Translations under genes and position numbers: made by a program
NCBI GenBank assembly: GCA_907165275.2
Contig: OU015649.1
Location: 6,726,001-6,790,000 of the forward strand
DNA length: 64,000 nt
Direction of reading: 5' to 3'
Source: Zygaena filipendulae
Taxonomy: Eukaryota > Arthropoda > Insecta > Lepidoptera > Zygaenidae
The notes under the pieces: generated by a model
What the model was told of the DNA's origin: nothing
Seen by the model: only the letters and a program-made list of their open reading frames with translations
Database searches by the model: none
Part shown: piece by piece, positions 1 to 11,300 of the stretch
Layout: every line of letters begins with the position of its first letter
Position numbering within the stretch: position 1 is the first letter of the stretch

Positions 1-825
1 TTTAAAGAGTGTTTTTCAGTTCGGAGCGGAGCGCCCGAGGGCGCCTGTCGAGTGCTGAATTTTTGGATATTTCATTGAACTTAACGCCATTGCACAGATT
101 TATATACTTGTTACTTACGAGAAATATGTATGCGCAAGCAAAAAAAAAATAGTCATCAACAATAATATTTTTTTTTTTACTTTTAACCTGAAAAAGGAAA
201 AAAACGAGGGCGCAGGCTGAGTCCCGCACCCCGGCGCAGAATATACTTAAGACGGCCCTGATAGGTACCTACATATGTATGTGGCCTACTCTAAGGTCAC
301 CAGTAAAAGATGGCCTCGGCTATTCGTTTTACTTTTAAATGCTCCAGGGACGGAACTGACACAAACTCCGTCAATAGGCAATGTTGCTGGTTTATGAAAA
401 TCAAAATTCTTATTGGTCCGTCAGCCAGAAAAAAAAATTATAGACACGTATCTTTTACTTTTTTCAAATTAATGAAAATATACGTAGATAAAGCGCATCA
501 AAATTTAGGAGTGGGGGCTCGTGACGTCATTAACCGGTACAAGAAGTCCCGTATAAACTTTCCCGGATAGTAACGTCACGCGACATTTCGACTCAATGTA
601 TCGCCGCGCCGCTATGTTTAACCGACTTCCCAAAAAGGAGGTTCTCAATTTGTAGAGAGTATGATGTTGTTTAATTACCTACGTAAAAAAGGGAAAAATA
701 CGTGTCCAATATATTTTTTAATCACTCACGGAACGCAGATCTACTTCGATTCGGTCTGCACACACACGTATACTATACTCCCGTCGCGCGTCGGCAGCTT
801 GATCCCCTTCCGCGCTTGTTTCCAG
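1..825. other. Intron of the ANAPC5 gene with repeats
   Basis: No coding exon is recognisable before 826. The stretch holds a repeat at 441-708 and a scrap of the AACCGACTTCC repeat end at 614-655, lying inside that first repeat. The reading frames here are short and show no family features. Confidence 0.5.
441..708 (-). repeat. Interspersed repeat with GACACGTAT inverted ends, copy 1
   Basis: The ends read TAGACACGTAT and ATACGTGTCCA as an inverted pair. The body matches, in reverse complement, the repeat at 56161-56362, sharing the segments GATGCGCTTTATCT and GACGTCACGA. This copy is longer because a fragment of the AACCGACTTCC repeat is inserted at about 614-655. Confidence 0.6.
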
Positions 826-2233
826 CTCTGACGCTGTACACGAAGTGCCGCGTGGCCGCTGCGCCCGCGAGCGGCGAGGCGCGCTCGCACGTGCTGCAGT
901 CCAGCTGCGAAGTGCTAGAACTAGTCAAGAAGAACTTCTCGAAGGTCGGCGCCCAGGCTCAATTGCTTCAAACGTGGTACCTTCAGGTAACATATTATGC
1001 TTTTTGTTAACATCTGTGGGCAATTGACTACTCAGAATAATACGACTCCCAACTTGAACGATATCGGTGAGGGACCACGGATGGATTGCCGTTACTGTAA
1101 TTTAGTAGTAGCCAGTAGTATAATTCAATCGTCAGCTAAATATCTGTTTGTATGGTCGTACTCACATCACGCCAAAACTTATTGCACACAATAGAACCGG
1201 GCTTTCTGTTGCCTTGCCTTAGTATTTTGTTTTACCGCCATTAGATTTACGGCAGTAGGTATATACGATGGAGTACTATAAGCGCGGCAGTGGTACTAGG
1301 TAACTGTCATACGCGGTGGGAACGTTGTGCCTAGGCGACTTTCGTCAATCTATATATATGTACTAGCTGTCCTCCGCGGTTGCACCCGCGGTAATTTCGG
1401 AGTTCCCGAGGGATTTCTAAGATAAAAACTATCCTATCTTTTTAGTTGGACCATATTATAAATGGTTACAAAATTTTATCAAAATCGGTTCAGTAGTTTC
1501 GAAGCGGACAAACAACGTGACACGTGATTTATATATATTAAGATGTACCTATGTATGAGTATATACCTATATATTAAAATGAATACCTATTTCCCTTTTG
1601 TCACGGCAACACGCGTGGCTGGACCAATTTCGCTAATTCTTTTTTTGTTGTTGTAAGGAGAAGAATAAAATAAGTTTAGAGTTCCTGCGGGAATCACTAA
1701 ACTCGCGCGGGTGAATCTTCGAAACGGTTAAACGGTTTTGACGGGACTTTCACTGCTAATTAGCTGATGTTATGATAAATTAGGCTACTTTGGGAGTTCC
1801 TGCGGAAATTTCGAAACTCACGCGGGTGTAACCGCGGGGCACTGCTAGTTTTAGATAGATTGAAAAACTATTTTATTTTTAAAGCTACATAAGTTCATAT
1901 TCTAAACACAGCGATTTTTCATATCACACAAGTTTTGCATTAAAATATCTTTAAAATTTACGAAATAATCGTCTGGGCACAACAGTCAACGATTCCACCC
2001 TGTACAGTACAGTGTACTGTCATGACAGTGAGAGTTACTATCCAAGCGAACAGTTAATCGCTATACAACGCAGCTTGCTTAATATTTAGGAAAGTTATCA
2101 TCATGTTTATTAATTTCAGGCTCAACTTTATAATGAGATTGGTAATTTGGCTGCAAGAAATCAATGCGCGTGGATGTACCGACAACTCGAAAGTCAAAAT
2201 CCTGTCCAGGCACATGTTTTACTTATAATCTAA
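826..2233 (+). CDS. ANAPC5: Anaphase-promoting complex subunit 5, last two exons (partial)
   Basis: APC5 is a TPR-rich scaffold subunit of the anaphase-promoting complex, the nuclear and cytosolic E3 ubiquitin ligase that triggers anaphase and mitotic exit. Two exons are visible: 826-986 (acceptor TTCCAG, donor GTAACA) and 2120-2233 (acceptor TTTCAG, stop TAA at 2231-2233). They join in phase 0 and give the last ~91 residues. The readable signature runs from VLELVKKNFSKVGAQAQLL through AQLYNEIGNLAARNQCAWMY and RQLESQNP, which matches the C-terminal helical repeat of ANAPC5 (vertebrate ends read similarly, with an RN-CA-RQL pattern). Earlier exons lie left of the window. A possible poly(A) signal AATAAA is at 2251-2256. 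The assignment comes from remembered family similarity over a short stretch, so it is likely but not certain. Confidence 0.75.
1363..1529 (-). mobile_element. Helitron-like non-autonomous element, body type A
   Basis: It reads on the minus strand from a 5' end near CACGTGTCACGTTGTTTGT to a 3' hairpin of the form GCGGGTGCAACCGCGG followed by CTAG. A TC-like start, a GC-rich 3' hairpin, a CTAG terminus and an insertion between A and T are the hallmarks of Helitron-derived elements. It lies in the last ANAPC5 intron. The Helitron class is inferred from the ends only; no transposase is present. Confidence 0.6.
1580..1848 (+). mobile_element. Helitron-like element, body type C
   Basis: Type C bodies start with CCTATTTCCCTTTTGTCACG and end with a hairpin GCGGGTGTAACCGCGG plus GCACTGCTAG. 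The body is unlike type A at 1363-1529, yet the 3' terminus is the same. Confidence 0.6.
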
Positions 2234-2250
2234 GCGACATTTGGTTTATT

Positions 2251-2283
2251 AATAAAAACTAAATATCGCAAATACAATTTATT
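2251..2283. promoter_or_regulatory. Opposed poly(A) signals of ANAPC5 and INTS2
   Basis: AATAAA at 2251-2256 serves the plus-strand gene (stop at 2233). TTTATT at 2278-2283, which is AATAAA on the minus strand, serves INTS2 (stop at 2349). Cleavage 10-30 nt past each signal would make the two mRNAs overlap at their 3' ends. The signals are seen directly; their use is inferred. Confidence 0.6.
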
Positions 2284-2348
2284 TCTTAAAACTATCATCT
2301 CTTATTCTTATAAACAAGTACATATTCAAATTACAATTTGGCAACCAA

Positions 2349-5300
2349 CTAATACAGTTTATCGTTTAGGAGAGCTTCTTTAACTATTTCTGACATGGTA
2401 ATTTTGATATCTCTACACAACACTTCTGCTACCAATACTTTAGTAGCAGGTTGAACGTCCGATGACACGTAAGCTCCTTCACCTAATATTTGAGTGTCGT
2501 TCCAACAATGTCCAAGAGACGCTTGTGATTCGCATATCCGTCCTAATTGCAATAATAGGGACGTGATATCTTCTAATAGGGATGGGAATGCGGTGCAAAT
2601 CCTCACTAGCGATTTAAGTACCGGTTGAAATAATTCCAGTCGCAAGTCACTGGGTAACACTGACAAAAGTGTTGAAAGCGTGTTCACGCACAGTCTAGCG
2701 ATGGACATTGCTTTCGGTAAAGCATACTGTATAGATAAATGTGAAACGAGATCTACGGCGAATATTTGTTTCTCTAATGATGCTTGACTCAAAAGTTCTG
2801 GAATGAAATCGAGACAAATGTGCATGGACGGTATTCCTTGTACTGTGACCGGTAACAGCTCTCTTGGGTAGCCTTGGAAATGGACAAGTTTTGCTAGGGA
2901 TGGCTCAGATATAAATATTTGATGAAGAAATGAACAAATAACGCTTCTAACTTCGCGCAAGGACCACATCAACTCGGGTTTAGACTGGTCTTCCGGTGTC
3001 TCGAGACAAGCTTCTAACAATATTTGAAGCGCTGCGCTCTCTTGCGCTGCCACCAGAGCATTCTTCAATTCTTCCCTTTCCGCATCCGATGTAAGTTGTC
3101 CACTCTTTTCGAGCAACGGCTTATCTAATAAATGTCGACTCAGCTGACTTCGCGATGCGGCCAAACTGGCCTCCAGTATTCTCAAGATTATTTTTAAAAT
3201 TGGACCGCATCTAAACACCCTAACGTCACACCGCAGTACTTGCAACGGATCCACCAAAACATTCTCTTGTGTTATAGTGACTGGTTTACCGCTACCGTTG
3301 ATGTCTAAAAGGGCATTGATCGTCATTATCCAGAGGCATCGGGGTAAAACAGTGTTAAGACGCAGCCAGACTTCTCTGTATAGCTCTTGTATATGACGGG
3401 GTACTTTATCGCTGAGCACACTTTTGAAATATCTAACAAATATTTCAGCAAAAGGCCAAATATCAGTGGGATTTTTATAAAGCATAGCCTTCAATATTTT
3501 ACCGGTTTTATATGGGTTTTCTTCGATACTCTGAAATGCTTCATTTATTGATGCTTCTGTTAGGCAAACATCGATTTGCTGTCGGCAAGAATCACCAAAC
3601 ACTTCATCGTCCATCCAGTCGTCAACGAGAGACAGCTGTGGAAAATGCGTCGCCAATAACCGCAGCAAAGGGCTAAACAGACCACCATAACTCATCTGAT
3701 CTTTTTGCGCCTGATGAAGTAAATATTTTATGGGCAATTCAGAAAGAAAAGCAGCCGAATAACTCTTAACTTTTTTTCCATTGGCCATCAGTGTTGCAGC
3801 ATTGGACAGCCTAACGTCTTCATATAATAAGAGGTAGTATATAAGTAACAACTGAGATGCCAAAGTAGGTTTTTCTAAATTAATCTCTATTGATGGCTCG
3901 TTGTCTATTTCCATTGGTGTGAAAGTTTTGTTTTTGACATCAAAATTCGCGCCAAAAATGGAGTTTCTGAACACTTTTCTGATCTCCTCCTCTGTAATTG
4001 GTTTATTGAAGTATTCACTGTTTCCTTTACTGTTGATCACGAGTATGGAGTTGACGTACACTTCTACAAGCGCGGGCATGACGGGGTGCAAGGGCGCCGT
4101 GCAGTTACAGATTTGACGGTATATCCAATTCTTTATCGGTACTTTGTGTTTAGAGAATGCCCGCGATTTTAATAACTGGTGAATACAGTGCACAGGCAGA
4201 TACCCCGGGATGTTGCTGTTGAGGTTTACGGTGACGGGAACCTTTACAGCGTGGGATGTAACAACCTGTAATAGAATGACAGTAACATAAAATTAAATAC
4301 ATGACGTCAATATGCTTGTTAATAACCTATTAAATACACATCCAGCGACGCAAAAACGTCACAAAAAGAGCACATAAATTTAAAACTGACTGCCTCACTG
4401 TCTGATATATACGTAGATATAGTGTCTGATATATGTATAGATAAAATAATACTGCATAAATACGTAGATATATTATCGTACCACCATCGATTAAAACTCC
4501 GTTTCAGCGCCTCGTAGTTTCTGAGATATGAGATTTCGAAAATTTGACTTTTAACAGATTTTGCGCCGTTGTTTTCTACTAACACATTCTGATTTCTGAG
4601 CGTACCTCGAGAATGATTTAAAAAATGAACTTAAAGGTGATCACTAAGTAATCACTTTTTTTTTAGCTATTTTTTTATCACAAATAAAAAATTTACAGAA
4701 ACACGGTTTAGGTTTTATTTTGCTAACGCTCCTTACGTTTACGCACACAAATGCGCTCATCGGTACACGTCACTACTACAACCAGGGCAAAGTGGACTTC
4801 GTGAAATAGAAGATCTGTAACCATGGTAACGCAATGATTGACGCGGTTTCACCCGCGTGAGTTTTGGCATCAGGAATCTTTGCGGACGCAGGCAGAACAA
4901 CCCGCTAAAGTTTCATCACAATCGGACCAATGGTTTCGAAACGCATAGACATATAAACGTATAACGTAGACATATAAACATTCATTTTTATTTATATGTT
5001 GAATGAAACTAGGTGTAATATCTCTATGGCTACCGCCTATATTAAGTCTTAATGGATGGAATGTGTATATCACAATGAAAGTCGATACACATCCCGTACT
5101 ACGCCGGGCGTTCGGACGTTCGGACCCCCGGGTCATCTGACTTTTCTATTCGATTTGTGTATTTGTGTTTGCCGCCATCCGTACCGTGTGATAAAGAATA
5201 AAATAAACGATAGAGCAAATAAAACCAATAATAGGATTGGGAAAGCGCTAATTTCGATTTGCATCATTAATTTTGGGTATCGATGTATTTAAAAATATAA

Positions 5301-8300
5301 TTGGTTCTAATCAACTTTTGTGATGTTTTGTGTATTTTTGTTGTTTTTTTTTGTACTGTTTGCAAGGAACTCTGCGTCTTAGGTTTTTGATTATAAATCG
5401 CAATATTTTTTTTTCATATACACCTGTTCAGTGAATATTTCCTGTGTAAAAGCTTGTTTGATTCGCGCGAGTCCATTAGGCCGCACCGGCACTCTCATGC
5501 CGAGCGTGGCGCAGACCAGCTCGCCCACCGCCGCTAACTGGCCCGAGTGGAAATGTATGGCTATCAACAGCAACATCTCGCCGAAAGAGGCCGTCACGCC
5601 GGAATTACTGAAACAAAATAGTACAAAACGTTCGAACTGTGTAAAAGAGTTATTACAGATGCAACAAACTATATCAAACCTTTCAAAATATGCTTCCTCC
5701 TTGACCAACCACTGGACCCATTCGATTGCTTTTTTTTCGTGATCTGCTGCGGCTGTAAAAAGTTTTGTCAAAACTTATACAAGAAATATTCATTATTGTT
5801 ACTGACAACACATTTACTAAATCTATACACTTGTATAGAATAAGGATGTCTATGTCGACGGGGAATCGCTAAAAAAGCTTTATGACCATGCAATAAGAGC
5901 GAAAAGGCCGGGGAGACCCGAAAAATTCGCTAGGAACAGCTTATTCTTAACAATAACAATAATAAAAAGGTTTCCTGCACTTAGGAAGCTTATTTATTAC
6001 TATTTTTTTAACCGACTTCCAAAAAGGAGGAGGTTCAATGTTCGATTGTAAGTATTTTTTTTTTATGTATGTTCACCGATTACTCGAAGGCGGTTGGACC
6101 GATTTGAAAAATTCTTTTTTTGTTTGAAAAGGTATACTCCCAATTAGGTCCCATTGCCACCAAGTCCAGATCTGATGATGGGATCTTGGAGAAATCGAGG
6201 GCTCTTCAAAAATTATAGGCACACCTATAGCGATTTGAGTATTTTTTTATAGTAAATCGTTCATTTGCTTTTGAAAAGCAAAATTTGAAGAAGTGGAACT
6301 GATGATGAAGACCACAGATGGTCATCGGAACTACTCAATAATAATACGTATTTCACGGATTCCGATTGGAGCGATTTCGAAAATTGTTTTTTTGTTTGAA
6401 AGGAGATACTCCCAAATTGATTCCATTGTCACCAAGTCGAGATCTGATGATGGGATCTTGGAGTAATCGAAGGAACTTTTCAACAATTATAGGTACACCT
6501 ATAGCGATTTTTGGATTTTTTATAGTAAATCGTTTATTTGCTTTCGGAAAGTAAAATTTGAAGAAGTGGAACTGATGATGAAGACCACAGATGGTCATCA
6601 GAACTACTAAATAACAGGTATTTCACAGATTCCGATTCGTTAACTTTAATATGGTTTCTAAACAATTTATGCTCGTCACAATGTATATGGTGAAGTGGAA
6701 CTGATGATGATGTACCAGGAGAACTCCTTAACAATTAACGTCCCTGCGTCGGGAAAAGCAATACTTTGTAAAAGGTGATGAGCAGTTGACATTAGGCTAT
6801 TGTAACTTAGAGAAATTACGAACTAACGACCGCACTCAGAGTCGACTTTAATGATTACTTAGTTAAGTATAGATTTTTAAAACAAAACTGCCGCAATCAG
6901 AGACGTTCAGTAAATTATTGTTAATTGGCATTTAATGAGATGTAACTTAATTAGTTAAATGCCAATTAACATTAATTTATTAAACTTGTCTGATTGCGGC
7001 AGTTTTGTTTTAAAAATCTATACTTTACTAAGTAATCATTAAAGTCGACTCTGAGTGCGGCGGTAAGTCACTTAAAAGCGAGAAATAAACAAATTTTTAA
7101 CAAAAAAATTAAAACCGACTTCCAAAAACACAAAACTAAAAATCTAAAAATAAAATTTTAACTTTAGTGCCGTGGGAAAGGGGCAGGTGTTTGTTATGGG
7201 ACGCCACGTGCGTTAGTACGGTGGCGGCCTCCCACCTGGGGCGCACCGTCGCTTCGGCGGGGGCTGCCGCTGACTTTGCCGCACAGAGAAAACGCGACAA
7301 ATATTCGCAGCTCGAGAGAGACTATGTCTTTGTCCCCCTTGCGGTGGAGACGTCGGGGTGCTGGGGCAAAGATACCAAACAATTTATTACTGAAATTGGA
7401 CGGCGCCTCAGGGAGAGTGGTGGTGATCCCCGATCTGGGTCGTTTTTGGCGCAGAGGTTGTCCGTGGCCATTCAACGCGGCAATGCGGCGAGTGTCATGG
7501 GCACCTTTCCGCCGGGAGCGACCCAGACCGGCGGTTTTCTATGACTATGACTTTTATTGCTAATAGAATTGTAAAAAGTTTTTAATTTTGACTATTGTAA
7601 TGACTAATTTAAACAATTGTATCTAGTGTTTACTTAAAATAAAAAGCTAAAAATAACAACATACCGATTTAATCCTAAAGACAAAAACACTAATCGGTAT
7701 GAAGTCGGTGACAAGCCAAATATGGAGGGGGTAGATGGGCTAAGTCGACTCCCGCCACCAGCTTTTTGTGAACAGGACAACCCAAGTGGGCAGACACCAG
7801 CGGGCTTGTCACCGAATTCAAACCGATTAGTGGTAGCACAAACCAATAATAATATTACGTGTATTTTTGTCTTTTGGATTAAATCGGTATGTTGTTATTT
7901 TTTGCTTTTTATTTTTAGATTTTTAGTTTTGTGTTTTTGGAAGTCGGTTTTAATTTTTTTGTTAAAACTTTTTGAAACTAGAAGAATCTATAGAAAGAAG
8001 TTTCCTTCTGCGATGTAAAGATTTACCAAGAAAAGTTTTACGAAATTCAACTTAAGAGGGTGAAAAGTGGGCTGAAAGTTTGTATAGACGTGAGTGAAAC
8101 CGCGGATGGACCGATGGTAGGTAATACAATTATAATGTACATACCCATTAAGGAAGGGCATGCAAGTATCATGCACAAACTCAGAGACACAAATCTCACT
8201 CCAGCCGGTGTTGGCGGCGGCTTTTGCGTCACTAATCTTAAGAGGCAAGCGACCTCGTCATCTTGAAACTTTATTCCGGCGATGCCTCGCAAAGCGCAGT

Positions 8301-11300
8301 AAAGCCTGAGAAGAGCGGACGCATCAACGCCAGCAGTGGCCTCTTTCAGTCGATTCAATAGCTCGTGTCGCAGTTTGTTTAGGGCCGCATGGCCATCCCC
8401 TTTGCCTCTCTTGTGCGAGTTACGAAGAAACGTTGCAAACCATGCTCTTGTGGTTTGGTCAGATCCCAATAAGAGGCCAGACATAAAAGATACCTGTGAA
8501 AAATTATAATTTAACTAGCTGTCCCCCGCGCTTTCTTCCGCGGTAATTTCGGAGTTCCGGAGGTTGCGGGAAAAAGTACTCTATGTCCTTCTTTGTACCC
8601 CGTACTTTGTACATTAGTACCGGAGTTCCTGCGGGAATTCCGGGATAAAAACTATCCTATCTTTTAAGTTGGACCATATTATAAATGGTTACAAAATTTT
8701 GTCAAAATCCGTTCAGTAGTTTAGGAGTTCATCGCGGACAAACAACGTGACACGTGATTTATATATATTAAGATTAGAAATTTACTTAAGTAGGTACATA
8801 AGAATTTTAAAGCGATTTTAGAGAATCATATACCTACAATATTGGTATTGGCTGACAGGTGACCAGCGTTATATTATTTATTTTACTTTCATAACAAAAA
8901 TCTTATTATATTTTGAGAGAAGCTAAAAATTTAGATATTTACTAGGTGCTGCCTGCACTTTCTTTAGTGTTTGGAAGTGCGTTGCCGCTTTTTATTAAAG
9001 GGCCAGCGACGCAGATAAGACAACTGCTCGAGCACGCGCATTGCATAGGGTATTTTATAGCATGTAAGAAAAAATGTAAAAATGCATATTTATGGTAGAT
9101 TTTGAAAAAAGTAAACGAGAAACGTCATAAAAATGCAATGTAAATTTTATAATTTAATTTTTAAAATCGTCTTTTTTAATCTGTTTTAAAACGCCATTCG
9201 CCATTGGTTTGACGTCACTCCGTTAGTAAACAATGTTGTTGGGTGTGTTGCACTGCGAGCACTGTAATCTATGATGTCAATTTAGCACATTGCATACTGA
9301 GAAGCCGTTCGTAGAACACTGCTCGCAGTATATATTGGATCACACTATCTCTTTCGCAGTTGTAGGCTCACCTCTCGCATGTTCGGGCGGGCGGACGCGT
9401 CGGACCACGAGCACATCCGTGGTCTGGCCCCCCTCCACGCCCGTCCACCCGAGGGGAAGCGATATCCGCGCGAGCTTATCGCTCGCGATGACGAGTCAAC
9501 GCAGCCCACCTAGCTTAGCTGACGGGGCCTGGACGCCGCCCTGACAGGCGGCGTCGGCCCCGCCCCGACGATCCACGCGGTCTCTAGACCGCCCCCTAGT
9601 TCCTGTCCGTAGTGGCGGACAGCGTGGGATCGCCCACTGCAGGGGGCTCTGCCCTGACGCAGTTACCTCTGCCGCCTCCCCTTCGGGGAGGCAGCAAGAG
9701 AAGGACAAGGGTTTCGCAGTTGTATTGTTTACTAACGGATTGACGTCACGAGCTGAAAGCATGGCAGTTAGCGTTTCCGCGCGAAAATTAAAAATCTTAA
9801 ATAAAAAATCGATTTTAAGGCATTTTTCGGTTGTATAAAATTGAAATAAAAATTCCACTGATTCATTACGATCTCAGGATTAATTTTAAAGAGTTTTCAA
9901 AAAAAGGTGTAATACTCCATTGCATTAGGTACCCATAAGTACAAAATCCAACAAAAATAGTGTTGGTTTTCCGCGAGACGTTTGATGTATTGGATTTTAT
10001 ATAAAAAAAAATCCTAAACTAGCTTTTGCCCGTGACATCGTCCGCGTAGAACTCGAAAATCTAATCTAGTCTAATAGGATTTTAAATTGTTTTTTTACCT
10101 TTTTAATTGAACCAAGGAATCAAGTTGTCCCATACAAACTTTGCCCCCCCTTTTCACCTCATTAGGTGTAGAATTTTGGAAAATCCTTTCTTATCGGATG
10201 CCTATGTCATACATAGAACACACCAAGTTTCAGGTCTCTATGACCAGCGGTTTAGACTGTGCGTTGATCTGTCAGTCATTCAAAACAAAGCATTTTATAT
10301 GCATGGATAATAATAGAGAGCATTTCTTCACTAGATCTGCATAGACTAACATAAAACAAAAACATTTAAGCAAGATAACTGTATGATCAGTTCTTTAAAA
10401 AGTCTTACCAGATCATCCTGATGATAAATAAGAGTAAGATTTATAATAAGCGCAGGCAGCCGCGATGCGGAGGCTATTTTGGCTCGTACTGTGGCAGCTA
10501 TAGGTGGGCAGGCGGCACAGAGTGTGAGCAGGGTTTTGGCCCGAATACCTCCTTCCTCACCTTTTTCAGTGTTCGACACTAAAGACTCAACCACTGTTAA
10601 ATACGGAAAGCAAAAATAATTTATTCACGCCTTTAATTACTGTCAAACTTTTGGATAAAGTTTTACATACAATTACTTTTTAAAACATGACTTTACTGCA
10701 GCAAGTTATTTCAAGTAAGTGGCTTTGGAGAACTTTAGGCCAATTTCTGCTGTTTTGGGATTTCTTTGGAAATTCTTTGGTGTATCCAGAAAAAATAGAT
10801 ACCAACACTAATATTTTTGCATGAGTAAAAAGAAAAACATATTTTTATTGTTGAGGAATATGTTTTGAGTTACCTTCTTGCAATGTATCAGGCATGTTGG
10901 CTACTATCCAGGATATGATGATGGGTCCTTTATTAACATACAGCAAGACTTCCACAATATCACAAACATTCAACAAATTAGGCAGTTCAGCAAGACTGAT
11001 ACATAAAATATTAGTTATTTCTTCTAAATAAACATCATTATCAAAAAGTTCTGACGTTTTTATAGTACATTCTGCATTTGAGTTTTTGTTTTGGTTAAAT
11101 TCTACTAATTGTGCCTGCATTTGTAATATCTCAGATAGTACAAGACGTACACGACGTGGTGAATCAGACTGTTCAAAGTCATTTGCTATGCCATTGATTA
11201 AATTTTGAATCAAAAATGTTTCAGTACATTGGGATCCATTTTTCTGTCTAAAATAAAAAAATTGTTTAAATTCCCAGTAACCACAATTTCATAGTGAAAT

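Larger units (their letters stand above)
6003..7964 (+). mobile_element. Element X copy 1 (unclassified, in INTS2 intron)
   Basis: Element X starts T-run plus AACCGACTTCCAAAAAGGAG. It continues through an AT-rich body holding two tandem ~272-bp units (CTGATGATGGGATCTTGGAG recurs near 6170 and 6442). It ends in a ~400-bp palindromic tail from TTAAAACCGACTTCC to GGAAGTCGGTTTTAATTTTT. All copies with a body keep body and tail together, so I treat them as one element. This copy carries two later insertions: a MITE at 6827-7063 and a retroelement fragment at 7156-7636. It reads against INTS2. I see no transposase and cannot place the superfamily. Confidence 0.7.

Noticed and set aside
310..570. 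86-codon ORF in the ANAPC5 intron
   Set aside because: Made largely of a dispersed repeat (441-708) and without protein family features.
7194..7563. Other-frame ORFs over the GC-rich retroelement fragment
   Set aside because: Overlap the frame 7167-7544 that has recognisable protein motifs; GC-rich DNA lacks stops by chance.
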